A stretch of 64,000 bases of DNA, taken from the NCBI GenBank assembly GCA_032173965.1, contig CM063288.1:13496501-13560500 (forward strand). Reading direction: 5' to 3'. Below, in pieces: positions 13,940-26,735 of the stretch. The notes under the pieces are model-generated. The model was not told the origin of the DNA. It saw only the letters and a program-made list of their open reading frames with translations, and searched no databases. Made by a program: the position numbers and the translations under genes. Within the stretch, counting starts at the first letter, position 1. Each line of letters starts with the position of its first letter. The DNA is from Sitta carolinensis. Its lineage: Eukaryota; Chordata; Aves; Passeriformes; Sittidae.

Positions 13940-14036
13940 GGCAGTGCATGAAAACCGAATCTTGACAGAGGCGGTTTGCTGCCATTTGCAGGCTGCGATG
14001 AATGTGGCGGGTCCCTTCTCAAATTAGTTCCACCTT
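13940..14036. promoter_or_regulatory. Candidate conserved non-coding element with retained CpGs
   Basis: A GC-richer island in strongly AT-rich DNA, holding CpGs in accgaat, ggcggtt, ctgcgat and tggcggg, next to palindrome-like gcaggctgc and tgctgccatttgca. Such compact islands often correspond to conserved non-coding elements. No direct functional evidence exists here; conservation is inferred from composition only. Confidence 0.2.
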
Positions 14037-14359
14037 TTTTTTCTGATTAAATCAGGTTTCAGCTTTCAGGGTCTCTCAGATTATATGTTTATTATACATA
14101 TATATGCATATGTTTTTTGCTATTAATTTGGTAAGGAAAAGCAAGCAAATTTAAGAACAGATGAACCCTGTGATTTGCAAACCTGACACTGAGCACTATG
14201 AGAAATTCAAAGTATCCTTGCTCTGGGACTTAACTTGAAAGTTTAAAGGAAAGAAACAGACTGATAACCCTAACTCTATAGTATTTCCACTAATATGATC
14301 CGGATTTCCTTCTCCCTGGGTTTTATTGATGTGTGTGTCTTTCAGATTTTATGGGCTTT

Positions 14360-14440
14360 GTGGGGGTTTTTTTGTTTGTTTTTTGGCGGTTTTGTTTTGT
14401 TTTGTTTTGGTGGGTGGGTTTTGTTGGTTTTGTTTGTTTG
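14360..14440. repeat. G/T-rich low-complexity tract (TTTTG/TTTG units)
   Basis: About 80 bp made almost only of T and G, with tttg and ttttg units and short G runs. Seen directly. It encodes the spurious hydrophobic frame on the + strand here. Confidence 0.85.
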
Positions 14441-16194
14441 CTTACTACATACAGACACAGATAGATGTATGAACACAAATTGAGCAAAGAGAAATTGTAA
14501 TCTTGTAACTGGCATAGCCCTGACTGCTCAATTGGATCTTCAGGGCACCATTTAATATTCCAGTGCACAAAAAATACATTTAAATAATGCTAGGGTTGGG
14601 CTGTTCCACAAACCAACAGGTGCTGGGCAATTCAAAGTTAAGGATGACACTTCATTACCATTGTTCCTAACAAGGGAAAGCAAAAGCATATAAATTAAGG
14701 ATATAATTTCAGCCTTTCAGATTAATTCTTCAGGATTTATTGATGTTGCAACAGTAATTTTATTTTAAGCACAGCTTTCTGTATGTTAAATACCACAGAC
14801 ATTGTCTGTATTCACGCAATAATAAGTATCAAAAACTGTAAGAAAAGTAAGTGATAAAGTAGAAGAGTCAGATTCCCAGTGAACTGCTAAATAAATGCGT
14901 GTAAAAATCCTACCATATGTTGGGAGGGGAGTGGGAAAAAGCTGTGGTGGTGTGAACTTCCAATATCATTCCAAATGCAAACACAGAAGGTAAAGCTTGG
15001 TAAAAACTGAAAAAGAATGTTGCTGAACTAGTATTCACACATGGAACTAAAACATTTTGGAATTAATTCATCTGGCATAGATGGTTCTGTCTAATGTCTC
15101 ATTTTATAATTCTTTATTTGTGATGTAAGTACACAGCAGTAAGAGTCAGATAACATCAGACTTCTATATGCAGAGTTAGCTCTGAGACAATGAGTCTTGG
15201 TGATATTTATTTTAAAGCATGAAATTAAAGAAACTGTAATTTTCTTATGTGCAGGGACTAATTAAATGCCTGAAAATAATTAGATTTAATACAAGTGATA
15301 TAATAAACAAGAAGCTAAATGGTACAAATACTGAATTTCTCCAGTACAGGACTATAGCTGTAGACACATTTGATGTGATCACTCAATATTTTTTGCAGTC
15401 CATTACAGTTATATAATTTATTAACCTGTGAGAGGCCCATGTAATATTCTCAAATATTTTTTATAGGAAAGAAAAGTGAAATAATTTCCTAGTCATACTT
15501 GATCTTTTTTAGAAGAGAAAAATGAATGAAAGAAAATCTATCTGAGAATTAGAACATTTGTTACTACATTCACACTCAGATTTTCAGGCTCCTCATTAGT
15601 TGAGTCCCATCCATGACACAGGATTATATATACAAGCTTAAAAAAATTACAAAGAGGGAAAAAGAGACTTCAGTAATAAGAAGAATGAACTTCTGTGAAT
15701 CTGAATTAAAGAAAGAGATAAGAAATAGAAAAAGAAAGAAAAATATCTAGCTTAGTAAAGACCAAAGGAACACTACCACAAATACAGGATTGCATAGTAT
15801 AAAAAACATCTTCAAAGCAACTGAAACCTAAAAATTCAGAGGAAGTCTTTGAAAACATATACAACCACACAGGAGACTGTCTGAAATCTACCTGTCAAGA
15901 CAAACAATTCAGTTGTATGTCTGAAAGACTGGTGTACAGGTTCAACATACATTTACCTGAATTCCTGCCTTTTATTTCAGTGCCTTGTTTAAAGAAGCCG
16001 TACTATAGAAGATATAGCCTCCTTTAATGCTAAAACCAAAAAGGTTGTCTCACTCACAATAAAAGAGTCAGGCTTCTTATGCAATAAGAACACTGGTATA
16101 CTTCAAGCAATTACTTATTTCACCCATAACAAACTCAGTTGGATGTTTGCATATTCTGGGACAACATGCTCAGAACCACCAAAGCATCATGAAA

Positions 16195-16265
16195 TAAAAA
16201 AGCAAGAAACAAAAACCCCAAACAAACACCAAAAAACACCAACAAAACTAACACTAACAAAAAGT
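16195..16265. repeat. A/C-rich low-complexity tract
   Basis: aaacaaac, aaaacacc and caacaaaac units make an A/C-rich strand with almost no G or T, the same class as the tracts near 28.7, 41.8, 55.2 and 61.5 kb. Confidence 0.8.
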
Positions 16266-16428
16266 AAACTGAAAAAAAAGGCCCATAAAATGAAATAGAA
16301 TACTCACTAGGTAGAAGCAGGCAAACAGGAACAGGTCCCCATGACACAGCTGCAAAACAAAAAACAACACCTGTAAGCCTTTACCGAATTGAAGGCAGAG
16401 TCACTCAAGTGTGCTTGAGGGGGTAAGG

Positions 16429-16471
<43 letters not shown>
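16429..16471. repeat. Poly-A homopolymer, 43 nt
   Basis: An uninterrupted run of 43 A. It could be the tail of a retroposed transcript, but the sequence just upstream is not recognisable and I see no convincing target-site duplication. Replication-slippage expansion is an equally good explanation. Confidence 0.9.
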
Positions 16472-16473
<2 letters not shown>

Positions 16474-17544
16474 AGTTTCAGAACATAAATGTGTATGGAT
16501 TATTATGGATTATGTTCCCAGAAAAGGCAGTGTTCCTACCTTGCTATACTGGTTCAGAAACACTGTGTAACACAAAACATTTAAAGTAGTCAGCAGTGGC
16601 AAATTTGTTCAAGTTCTTATGAAGAAAAAATTTTTTTTGAAAGAAGTGTGCCTTTTTTTAGTTCCACTGAATTCTCCTAATGAAATGCTTTGAATCAGCA
16701 AGTGCAAAGGATGAGTGAAGATAGCCTATGCTTCCTTGATTCTAGAGTATATAAGCATCACACTGCCTAAAGTTAGCATATGAACCAGTTAACAGATAAG
16801 TCAGAGAGAAAATTATTCATCAAAAAATCCAGACTCAATCTTTTCAAAATCCCCCTAAAGGAAATATACCTACAACCTACCAATAATGTATTATTTTTAT
16901 TTCATGAAATTTAACATATAATTTGCTTTTCCTCGTTTCTTTTGTATTTTTAAATACTTGCAGCTCAATATTTTTCCTTCTACCTTCAGCTCCAAATTCT
17001 TCTGTAAGAATGAATCTCAGACCTGATATTTTTCTTCTCTTGCATTTAATTTTCTTTACATTTACAACTTTTGAAATCAATAGCTGTACAGTCTGGGAGG
17101 AAGATAATGCAAAAATACATATTCAAAAAATCTTAGGTGTATCTTAGACCACTTTGGCAACAAAAAAAAAATTCTTTGCCTTACTTTTTAACAAGTCAAG
17201 GAAGCTGAACAGATACATAAGTGGGGAAAAGAGCTGAATCCCATAGTTACAAGTTTTCCTGTTGTGCTCAATAGCACAAACTGTTAAATTACTTAACATT
17301 TTAAATTATAAAAATAAATTAAAAGAAGGAAAATCGTAGGGAAAAAACATACTTCCTAATGGGGCTTCTTTGTGTGTATTTCCTAAGCCCTTCTCTCCAA
17401 AGTGATTGTAGAAATATAAACAGCACTGAAACTTCTAATTAGAGATTTTCTAAATCTCTTGCGTTTCTTGCACCTAAATGAACCCAAATTTTCCCTTGTC
17501 CCTAAGGGGCATCAGTCCCTGTAGCTGAATTTCAGACGTTGCAG
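16472..17544. other. Non-coding AT-rich DNA, nothing recognised
   Basis: No exon, RNA gene or transposon identified. The short overlapping frames on both strands near 16.9-17.1 kb have AT-driven composition. Confidence 0.55.
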
Positions 17545-17850
17545 TTAAAATGAAGGGGGGCACCGGTCCTCAGAGTCAGCCCACATGTGGCAGAATTCAC
17601 CAACTCCAGTTACTTCATCTGCAGGAATTCCACAGGATTGGTTTACAGGCCAAGAGCCAAATCCTGGAGAGCTGCAGGAGCCATGACTGCGCCAGCAGGA
17701 CCTGCCCTTTGGGCAGGGGAGAATTTCCGCTCTGCAGCTTCCCCTGGCTGAGGCAGCACGCCAAGAGATGCTTCCAGCCTGGCAGCAGGTCCCATGACAT
17801 CCTGAAGTTGATGCAGAGGGTTTTTTCTCACCCTGAAGCAATTTACTGAC
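17545..17850. other. GC-richer block with overlapping open frames on both strands, function unknown
   Basis: This 300-bp block is richer in G, C and CpG than its surroundings. It is open for about 98-99 codons in one frame on each strand (+ 17550-17849, - 17545-17841), with two shorter minus-strand frames overlapping. Openness in several frames at once reflects base composition and argues against a real gene. The predicted residues are low-information (Ser/Cys/Gly-rich on minus, His/Gln/Arg-rich on plus). A conserved element, an old repeat or a chance GC block are all possible. Confidence 0.3.
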
Positions 17851-18225
17851 ACATTCGTGGGGACCGCTGTGGGTTTTGTTTTGTTTATCGTCTTGCTAAT
17901 GAAGTGTTTGTTTGTGTGAGTGCAAGTGCTCGGGAAGAAACCTCCAATTTATCATGCTTGTGTTGACATTGCTTCATCTGCAGCCTAAACACAAGCAGAG
18001 GCTGCGCAGAAATCTTATGGGTGGTTAAGTGTTTAATACCATGTCTAGAACACCAAGAGAGCTGGCAAGAATCAGCAGCTATTTAGGACAATAGTCAGAA
18101 CAATGCTCTTAGTCCTACAGCCTGGTGAAAAATATAAAGAAAAATGAAAATGTCCCAGTAACTTATACAACACAGAACAGATTTTCGTGAAAATCCAGTC
18201 TTATTTTAAAGAGGCATATTATTCA

Positions 18226-18242
18226 ATATATATATATATATA
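18226..18242. repeat. (AT)n microsatellite, 8 units
   Basis: Perfect alternating A/T dinucleotide run. Short. Confidence 0.85.
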
Positions 18243-21200
18243 CACCTGCAGCAAGCTCAAGCCCATTGGAAATTTTGCCCCCATATACAAGAAGGAGGAA
18301 ATGTACTGATGAACAGAACTGCTACTGCCAAGCAGGAGAAATAAAGTGCAAAGGAATAGGAAAAAGAAATCAATTTCCCTTATCGCTCTCCAGCTGCACA
18401 TTGTGTTTCATTCTGTCATGCTTATATAGGCAAATCATTGTATTATCTTTCCTCCTGTGGACGGTTCCATTGAAGCATTTGTGAAATGGAGGATGTGTAT
18501 GACTTGTCAAAGGCTGTGACCCTGATGATAAATCTGTACACCTCCCTGAAGAAGTCCCTGCCGTGCTCCTCTGGTATAGATCTGCTCCAGAACATATGGG
18601 TTCAGAGTCAACCTTATATTATCTGGAAGATTTTCTTCTTCCATTATAATTCAGCTTGGGACAAAGCAGACTTTTAAAATGGTTGACACATGCCTGAGAG
18701 CTAAGTTTCAACCGTTTTCATGTTACTTGTAAAAGGTCCACAGACCTTACAGTGCTGAATTGGCTGCTGAGAAAGGGATGACCAGAGTTACCCTGAGCAG
18801 GACCCTCTGTGACACCTGCCAGCTTTAAACAGAATGTGTTTACTTGTGAGGGCTGCCAGCTGAGAGGAGAAAAAACAACCCACAGTGAACAACTTTTGCA
18901 TCAAGAGGTGGAACCCAGAAGTTCTGGTATCCTGCACTCTTGTGCACAGTCCTGCTGCCCTGCAAGTTCTTCCAAGTAGAGACCTTTTACATCTCTTTGC
19001 CCAGGAAGCAAGCACAAAAAAATTATATTTTTAGAGAGCCATTTTCATAATAAAAAAGCATCCTATTTTATAGCTAATAGTGAGGGTCCTGTCAACAAAA
19101 GCAGACCTCTGTGCATGGTAAAGAGGACCAAGTAACATCAGAGCTTTGCTAGTTTGCTGCAGCTCAAAATCTTTCCCCATCTTTTCCTCCAGACCCCAAA
19201 GCTTTATTCATTCTTTTAAATGCCTTGGGATTTGGGATTGGAAGGTGCTAGGAGGATGTCAGTCATCATTACAATAATTATCAGACTTAGATATTATGCA
19301 TTATTTATTCCAAATATTTATTCATTATTGTGTCCCAGATTAATGCAAGCTATTTAAGGCAAATATATTTCTCATGCAAGTATTAGTGAGAGAAATTCTG
19401 AAGCAGAAAAAGCAAGCTACCAGCCAAAAAAATAAACCTTGCCAAGCTCCTTCAAGGAGTGATAGAGAGAGAGGAAAAGTAAGAGAAGAAAGTTTTAATA
19501 AGATGATTGATCCTAAAACTGTCAGGTTGTATTATTGACAGTATGCAAGCCTCTTCTGGGAGCACAGATGTTGATCTAATATATTTGGTCCTTGATCTAA
19601 TTTAATATGTTAGATGTCCTCCTGGTAGACTGTAAATTTTCTTCCAGTTCTTTGGGGGAAAAAATGATGAAAAAACCTCATAGTTGCAAAGCCTGTGTGC
19701 CTAAGATTTTTTTAGTGAGTAAATTTACCTATTATGTAAGGTAAACTGGACCAGCTTTTTGGGTCTAGTAGCATTATTCTGATTTTTTCTCTGTCAAAAT
19801 CCAGTTTAGTATGAGTAGCCCACAAAGTAAAAATATGGTTAACAAAAATTTCACCTTAGCTTTGCTACCAGTTGTTCTTAATATAGTTTATTATTTTTCT
19901 TAACACTCCAATGACAGCAAAGGACTGTGGCACAGCGACCCTGTGGGCTACACAAACATGTAGCATAGCAGGAGGTAGATGAGATACACTTTGACCAAGA
20001 GGCAAATACAAGAATTATCTGCAACAAACCCCTTCTGCAAGCTGAAATGAGGGCAAAAGTAGCCAAGAGATTTGCTCAGCCTCAAGGTCCATAGTCATGG
20101 AATTAGCAGAGCCCTCTGAGGTTTTATGAGCTGACATGTGGCAATTTTATTATAAAAGAAAAGGATCTTGAAAATCAGTTTTTCCTCTGTGTGCATATAT
20201 TTTTTAGAGAAAACTGCTTTGCAAAATAATAAATGACCAAAATGCATGGGTGGGCAAAGATGTTGCAATGCTAAGTTCTTTAATGCTCTACTCAGTTCTG
20301 ACAGGCTTTTCTTCTGTATTTTCCTATTATGAATTTGTCCATATAGTCTCATCTTATATTTACATGGGAGGGCTTCATAAAAAAGGTAACTTTTCTATTT
20401 TTGTTTTGAAGTCACATGAACCCAGGAAATAATATTGTACAAAACCCAAGTAATATAATAATAAATTAAAACTTTTAATTTAAAATTAAAGTCTTCCTAT
20501 TTGGGGTATATTTCCTTTTTTAACTCCTTTGACTCTACATTTTAAAAAATCAGAATGGACCAGAAACAGAGGAATAAAAAAATGGGTTCATATATCCATA
20601 AGATTTCTCATTACAAAGGCCAGCCATGATGTGCTTTTGCTCTTCTGCTTCTTTTCTTCACTCTCAACACTGGATCTAAAAAGAGAATATGTGTCCATAT
20701 TCAGCAGTCCTTCCACACCACTGGATAGGAAATATGGGATTTTGATCTTTCAGAACTGCTTACTTGCCATCTTACTTGGCATAATGTGTCACTTGTATTA
20801 GAAATCAAAACTCTTACAGTTCCAGACCTGCAGGAAGCCACAGCCAGGAGACGCAGACACTCATGTACAGCAAAATCACTGTGCTCCTGCCTTTGCACTG
20901 AAAGCTTCTTTAGTCCACAAATACAGAGCAGCAGCTGGGCAACATCAGCCCAGCTGTGTATTGACCACAGCATCCTGCCCCAAACAGCAAACAGCAAGAG
21001 CCAAATAAAGAGTTAACACAATCCTATTGTGCTATTTCTGTGGAATACTCTCCCAGCTTACAGTGACCTTCAGGCAAGGTCTTTTTTAAAATGAGAGTGA
21101 ACTCAGCAGCTGAGTATCATCAGAAATCTGTTTGGATCTTGATATACGACAAGGAAGAAAGAAAAAAGCTTATGTTGCCATGACATGAATACTGGAAAGT

Positions 21201-21770
21201 TTCCTTCTGACAGTCCATAGAGGAGAAGGTGAATTGCAGCAGGTTAATTGCATTCTGATGGGAGATTTTATATTTAAGTTTTCTATTTCTGTTTCTCTCT
21301 TTCCTCAATGTTGTCACAACATTTTGATGTTAGTTTAATGCAAACAGGATTTAAACAATGAGTATTTACATTCTTGCTGGTACAGTTCCATCACAGTGAA
21401 AGACAAGGAGGAATCAGAAATCTACCAGCCAGCTAGAAGTAGAAGGGGCAGAGAGAGAAAAGACTTTCTGTTTTACAGCAAATGAAACTTAGAAACTTCT
21501 AAGAATTTTAAATGAGAACCAGACTGGCACTTGCATGTAGATGACCACTGTGTTTATCAGAGCAGGAGAGTGGTGAATTTGAGCACACCAATCCAACACA
21601 AATGGGTCCCTTGGACACTGCTTGAATCCTTCTCCTGTCCTAAGGCAGTGTGAAGCAGAAATGTTCTGTCTGGCCTCTTTTAACTCAGATCATTTAAAAA
21701 GTGAGAGCAAGGAGGAAAGAGGTTTTGAGTGAAGGAAATTAAGAGGTGCTCACAGCTTCTTACTGAATTT

Positions 21771-21815
21771 TATAGTTCTGCAAACTGAGACACAGGGAGG
21801 ATAAGTGGCAGACCA
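21771..21815 (+). repeat. Possible MIR-type SINE relic
   Basis: 'caaactgagacacagggaggataagtggcag' (shown as pieces caaactgagacacaggg and aggataagtgg) resembles the MIR core 'gaaactgaggcacagagaggttaagtg'. Short, by-eye similarity only. Confidence 0.25.
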
Positions 21816-24800
21816 AAACTGTGCAAAGGATGTAAATCAGCTTTTCCATCTCTTTTCTGTCCTTATCCCTTCTTATTGTGTGCAGAGGTCAAGCCTCTCC
21901 AAATATAAAAAAAATGCCATCTGCTTGAACCCAAGATTTAGCTTTGGCAAGCAGGAATAAAGAGCAGGTTTTAAGTTCTCCTTTGTATACCCAAAGGGTG
22001 GGTCAGAGGGAACCCACATTCTGTTAGTACTGATCAATTTGATGAAAAAAAAGATAATGTTGATATGGAAGAGAATGACCAAAGGTAAGCCCTAAAACAG
22101 TTGGGAAGATAAAGTGAGTTCTCTGCATCATACAGACATACAACAATTTTTTGGCACTAACAAGGGGCATAAAGGTTTGCAGGCAAAGCTGTGGAATACA
22201 GGCTGATTGTTGATGGAAAGCTGGTGGAGAGCTGCACTGAAGAACTCTATCAAGTAATTAATGAGAGCTCACCGTGCCTTCCGAGCTCTCAAACAGTTCT
22301 ACACAGTCTGGAGCAGCTGTGTTGCCCCTTTATTTGCAGATCTATAGGCAGGGCAGGGCACTGTCAGTTTAGCATAACATGTCAGAGGAAATTTGAATAA
22401 TACAGAATTTGATTCTTAAAACAGTATCTTCTGAAACTAGAGATCAGACCATGCTCCACCAGAAAGAATGTGGTGACCACTGAAATCCATTTAAGGTTAT
22501 CAGGAGGAGGATCCAATAAAATGGTATAAAAAGAGCCATAAATATCAGAGCAACTTCAATAGTCATTCAATGGTATAAAACACACCATTACAATTAAAAT
22601 AGAGATGACAATGTAATGCATGTCTATACTTATGTCTCAGAAATTAGACTTGCCCCAGGACTTTCAGACATACATTGGATTTTTCTATATCTAACTTTCT
22701 TTTTCTATATCTTACTGGGGCTGCTAAGTCAGCAAAAACATTGTAATATGTCACATGCTATGTTTTAATTCTGCTGAAAAATCTATTCACTTCTCCTTTA
22801 AGAATTCGAGAATTCCTACAGAAATCTGTCCTCGGCAAAAAGCATTGCTATTCAAAATAAAAATGCAGCATGTCTCTCTGATAAATATCAGAAAAGTCCC
22901 TTGGTGACAGTGATGTACTTCATTCATTTATTTATTTATCACACAAATGCATTCAAAATAGCTCATATCATAAAACAAAACACGGGAACAATCTATGGCT
23001 ATTCCCCTTGCTGGACCATTCCTTCCACCATTTGGGTCTGATGCCCTGTAAAGCTCTCATTTCAAAATCAGTTCATACCTCAAAAATTCTAGCCCTTGTA
23101 ATAGGTAAGGTCTGTCCATGTAACTCCATGCTCCTCATCTTCATAAAACTTAGATCTCAGCTGTCAGTTCAATGGCAAACTTCTCACTGAAATGTCATTT
23201 CACACATTGCTAAGCTTCCTCCTCTCCCCCACCCTCTCCCTTTCACTAGCAGAGTTGTTTTGAATCTGCCTAGGTCTGATCTGTATCACAAAAGGGTAAC
23301 AAGGCCTAACTAGAGTTACATTTCATCAGGTGCACCAGGGACTTTCAGGTAGACAAATGCTGGATCTCATCTGAAACCCAGATTGCTTTTCTGAACAGTG
23401 AGGACACCTGCTTCTACTCTTGCACATTTTCAATAGTAGATGTAGCTCCACGGGCTGCAGGATAGTCACTCACAAGCTTGGACTAATCCAGAACTTCTAT
23501 TTGAGGGAAAGTGCTGCCACAGAGCAAAAATGCATCCCATGTGGATCAAAATAAGCATCTAGGAAGAAGATACCTGGCCAAGAATTTGTAGCTGGGAAAC
23601 CCCAGAATAATCCATGCAGGATCTGCTAGATTTTAGATAAACTTCTAGATGTACCTCTCATTTGTCTGACCACAGAAGGGACACTGGTACAGAGGTTCTT
23701 ATCCCCATCTTAAAAGACTAAATTTACAGTGGATTAGTTTGGGTTTAAGCAGCCTAGCTTTGTGAAGCAGATGTTTTAATAGATCACTGAAGTTTCTAAA
23801 CTATACTTCTTGATCAAGCTAAAGTAGATTTTCTTTTCTTCAGCTAGCGTTGCGGTCATTGAAATATCCATGTGTCAGAGTCTAGAGCTCTTTCCAATGC
23901 CCTTAGACAATTTCAAGCAGCATTCCTTGCTTGTTCTGCACAAACAGAAACACTCATTAAAAACAGCAGTTGAGACCTGGTGAGGTTCCCTAGATGCTTA
24001 TGTTTAGGCACCTTAATCCTGCTCTAACTACATGGAGAATTAATCTGTCACAATGCTGTTTATCTGACCATGTTGCTGCATCCCTGATGTGAGTGTGCCT
24101 TTTCAAGGCTCTTTCTTGCACAGGCTAAATGAGAGCTCAGCACTTAAAAGCTGGCCACATGCTGGACCTGGTTAGACTCTGGAAGTCAGGCCTGAGTGTA
24201 AGTATTGCATTATTATTCCCCAGGGCTTCCAGAGGTCTGTAAGCAAAATTTGAGCTCTACGTAATAGCTTGTCCTGTCCAAACAGGCCTGCCTTGTGAGC
24301 ATGGCATGCACCAACAGGAATTGTGAAGAGGTGTCTTGGTATCTGGGGTGAGAAGCCACAAGCTGGTCACTGTTCACTACAGTGAAATACTACTCAGGCT
24401 GCAGGAACTAATAATCAGCATATTCAATTAAACTGCATTGGGATCTGGACTCTCACATCCAACTAGCTTAGGTATTGCTGTATTGCTGAGGTTGTGGCAT
24501 TTCTGAGTCAGAAATTAAATCCTCTATTGTATTCTTTATGTAATGATGTTATAGAGGGAAAACAAATATGTAAACTCCAGGCTTTGTGCTTCCTCAAGAA
24601 CACCAAAGTTTCTTTGTTATGAATAGTAATTAACCAGGGGAATGAGAACCCAGATCTGTAGTGTTACTGGGCATGTTAAAGTTAAGACAAGTTTACACAA
24701 GTTTTACTCAAAGAGGTAAAAAAGTTTGAAAATTAATTCAATCAGGGAAATCCTACAGGAGCAGGACACACTTGCCGACAAGCACAGCCTCTGCAGATTT

Positions 24801-24840
24801 ACAAACCTGTGAAACTCCCTGGCTTTGGACCATTCCCAAA

Positions 24841-24882
24841 TGACTTGCCCAAGGCCACAGAGGGAATGTGTGACAGGTAGCC
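24841..24882 (+). repeat. Possible MIR-type SINE relic
   Basis: The piece tgacttgcccaaggccacag matches the well-known MIR core 'tgacttgcccaaggtcacac' almost base for base, followed by a diverged 'agggaatgtgtgacagg' in the place of 'agctagtaagtggcagag'. MIR-like elements are ancient but known in sauropsids. A short by-eye match. Confidence 0.4.
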
Positions 24883-26314
24883 AACATCCCCCAGAGACAG
24901 CACAGGGCTGCTGCTTCCCAGGCCATGATCCCAGCTTGCTACAAGAGCAGCTCCTCATTGTTTTGACAGAAAGAATTATTATGGAAGATGCCAAAAGTTT
25001 ACATTCAGGAATGCATCTCCAATAGGGAAATCAGTAAGACTCACACACACTGAAAATGCCCCCTAGGAACTCTTACAGTTAACATCCATTTTCAAACAAA
25101 TAAAATAAAAATTTAAATACTGTTTTCAAACACCAACACTTTGAACCAAGCATCTTGCTAAAGTGACTGAAGTAGGAGAGATGAAAAAGGAAAGCCATAA
25201 TTATATTAAAGTGCTTTTCCTTGGCAAGTGCTTTCTTATTTTCTCCAAAGTAGAAAAATCCAGGAATACTTTTTTCCTTGACATGTTGGCAAAACTACTG
25301 AACGTTATGTAAAGCAGCACTGCAGGTTAAAGATGAAGGTTATTCGTGTCAAAAAGTACTCTGACTTTGTGCTGCTGCTGCATCGGAAACCAAAACAAGT
25401 TTTAAGGAGTACCTTTCCCCTATGGAGATTTGATGTTTCTTGATGTTTCAGGTGAGGAAGCAAAGGCATTAGGAGGTCAAAGAACCCAAACCAAAGAAAA
25501 CACAGAGGAGAAGAAAAATGGAAAATAACACATGCAGTGTTAGAGTCTTGATGCACTTTAACCAGTTTATCACACAGGTGTTCAACAAACACAGCAAATA
25601 CTTAGAAGGAAACTGTCATTTGTAAACAGATGTAAGATGCCCCAATAACTTGTCATAAGCAGAGTATGTAAATTCTAATTGCAGTTCCCCCCAAAATAAG
25701 CAGTTTCCTGTTCATAAAATATGTAATTAAATTGGAAAATGCTCTGTGGATTTTTTGTTGGATTTTTTCTTGCTGGTTTTCCATGGTCCTGCTGCTTGGT
25801 TTCATTCACAGGTGATGAAAACGCAGATGCTGCAACATTTCTTCATACCAGTGTCATTAATTTAATAATTAATCCTCATTTAAGTTCTTTAAACAAGGCC
25901 TTAATTCCAAAAGTTGGGAAAGAAATACATATTAGTCCTTTCCTAAAAGTGAAGTCAAATTCCTCCTTTAAATGCTATGCTATAAAATAAATCAGTCTGT
26001 CAGCAAATGATTACTCCTGGTTGCAGACCCTTACTCCTTGAATGGAGCACACAGAGAGCTTCTGCTCTCCTGCCATGCTCTTGTATATTTGGAAGGATCC
26101 TTTTGGGAAGGAGGAGCCTCCCTGTGCTCTTTGGTGCAGTAGAGCAGCAGAGCCTGTGACAGTAATATTAGAATGTCCCATCGGAGATATGGGAGGTTTT
26201 ACACCAGCTGGTATTTGAACAAACCATGAAGGAAAGGTTAGAGACTGGCCAAAGTCAAACCCACAAGATTTTATAAGCTTTTCCTGTTTGCAGGTTTCAG
26301 GTTTATTTATCTTT

Positions 26315-26316
<2 letters not shown>
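24883..26316. other. Non-coding DNA, nothing recognised
   Basis: AT-rich unique sequence. Homeodomain-type motifs (attaatttaataattaatcc, 25855-25875) occur, but no gene or repeat family is supported. Confidence 0.55.

Positions 26317-26355
<39 letters not shown>
26317..26355. repeat. Poly-T homopolymer, 39 nt
   Basis: An uninterrupted run of 39 T, equal to a poly-A tract on the minus strand. It could mark the tail of a minus-strand retroposed sequence lying to its right, but that sequence is not recognisable. Slippage expansion is the alternative. Confidence 0.9.
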
Positions 26356-26362
<7 letters not shown>

Positions 26363-26544
26363 TGGTTATTTATGGGGCATGAATACACCACTTGTACTGT
26401 GACAGAATCTTTAATGCCAAGTAGCAGGAGCTTATAGCATGGAGGCATCTAACCCAGTATCGATACATCTTCCCAGCCAGAACACAGAAATGACCCTTCC
26501 TAATTTCTCACTTCAGTTCTGTCAATTTTGACCACAGTCACTGC

Positions 26545-26735
26545 TCATAGAATCATAGAACAGTAAGGATTCAAAGGACCCTTAAAGCCCATCTACTTCA
26601 ACCCCCCTATAATGTGCAGGGGTATATTCAACTAGATTAGGTGCCTCAGAGTCTTGCCCCATCTGACTTCACTACCAGGGATGGGATATCTCCCTCCTCT
26701 CTAAGCAGCCTGTTCTATTGTTTCACTGCTAGTAA
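26545..26735 (-). mobile_element. CR1 LINE 3' fragment, minus orientation
   Basis: The + strand begins tcatagaatcatagaa, the reverse complement of the CR1 terminal repeat (attctatgattctatga). It continues with recognisable but diverged CR1 3' sequence: cccatctacttcaacccccc, then ggatgggatatctccctcc, then gcagcctgttctattg. The copy is about 190 bp, 5'-truncated, and retains no ORF. CR1 is the dominant LINE of birds and other sauropsids and inserts with variable 5' truncation and no poly-A. Divergence suggests an old, inactive copy. Confidence 0.9.

Larger units (their letters stand above)
14037..16428. other. Non-coding AT-rich DNA with simple-sequence tracts
   Basis: No gene. Contains a G/T-rich tract (14360-14440) and an A/C-rich tract (about 16195-16265). 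The 15.1-15.8 kb part is very AT-rich, with several AATTA and TAATTA motifs. Confidence 0.55.
17851..24840. other. Non-coding DNA, no gene seen
   Basis: About 7 kb without supported exons or RNA genes. Holds an (AT)8 microsatellite at 18226-18242 and a possible MIR-like relic at 21771-21815. The other short frames look random. Confidence 0.55.

Noticed and set aside
18219..18401. Hydrophobic minus-strand frame
   Set aside because: Its ends are formed by the (AT)n repeat, and the rest has no domain.
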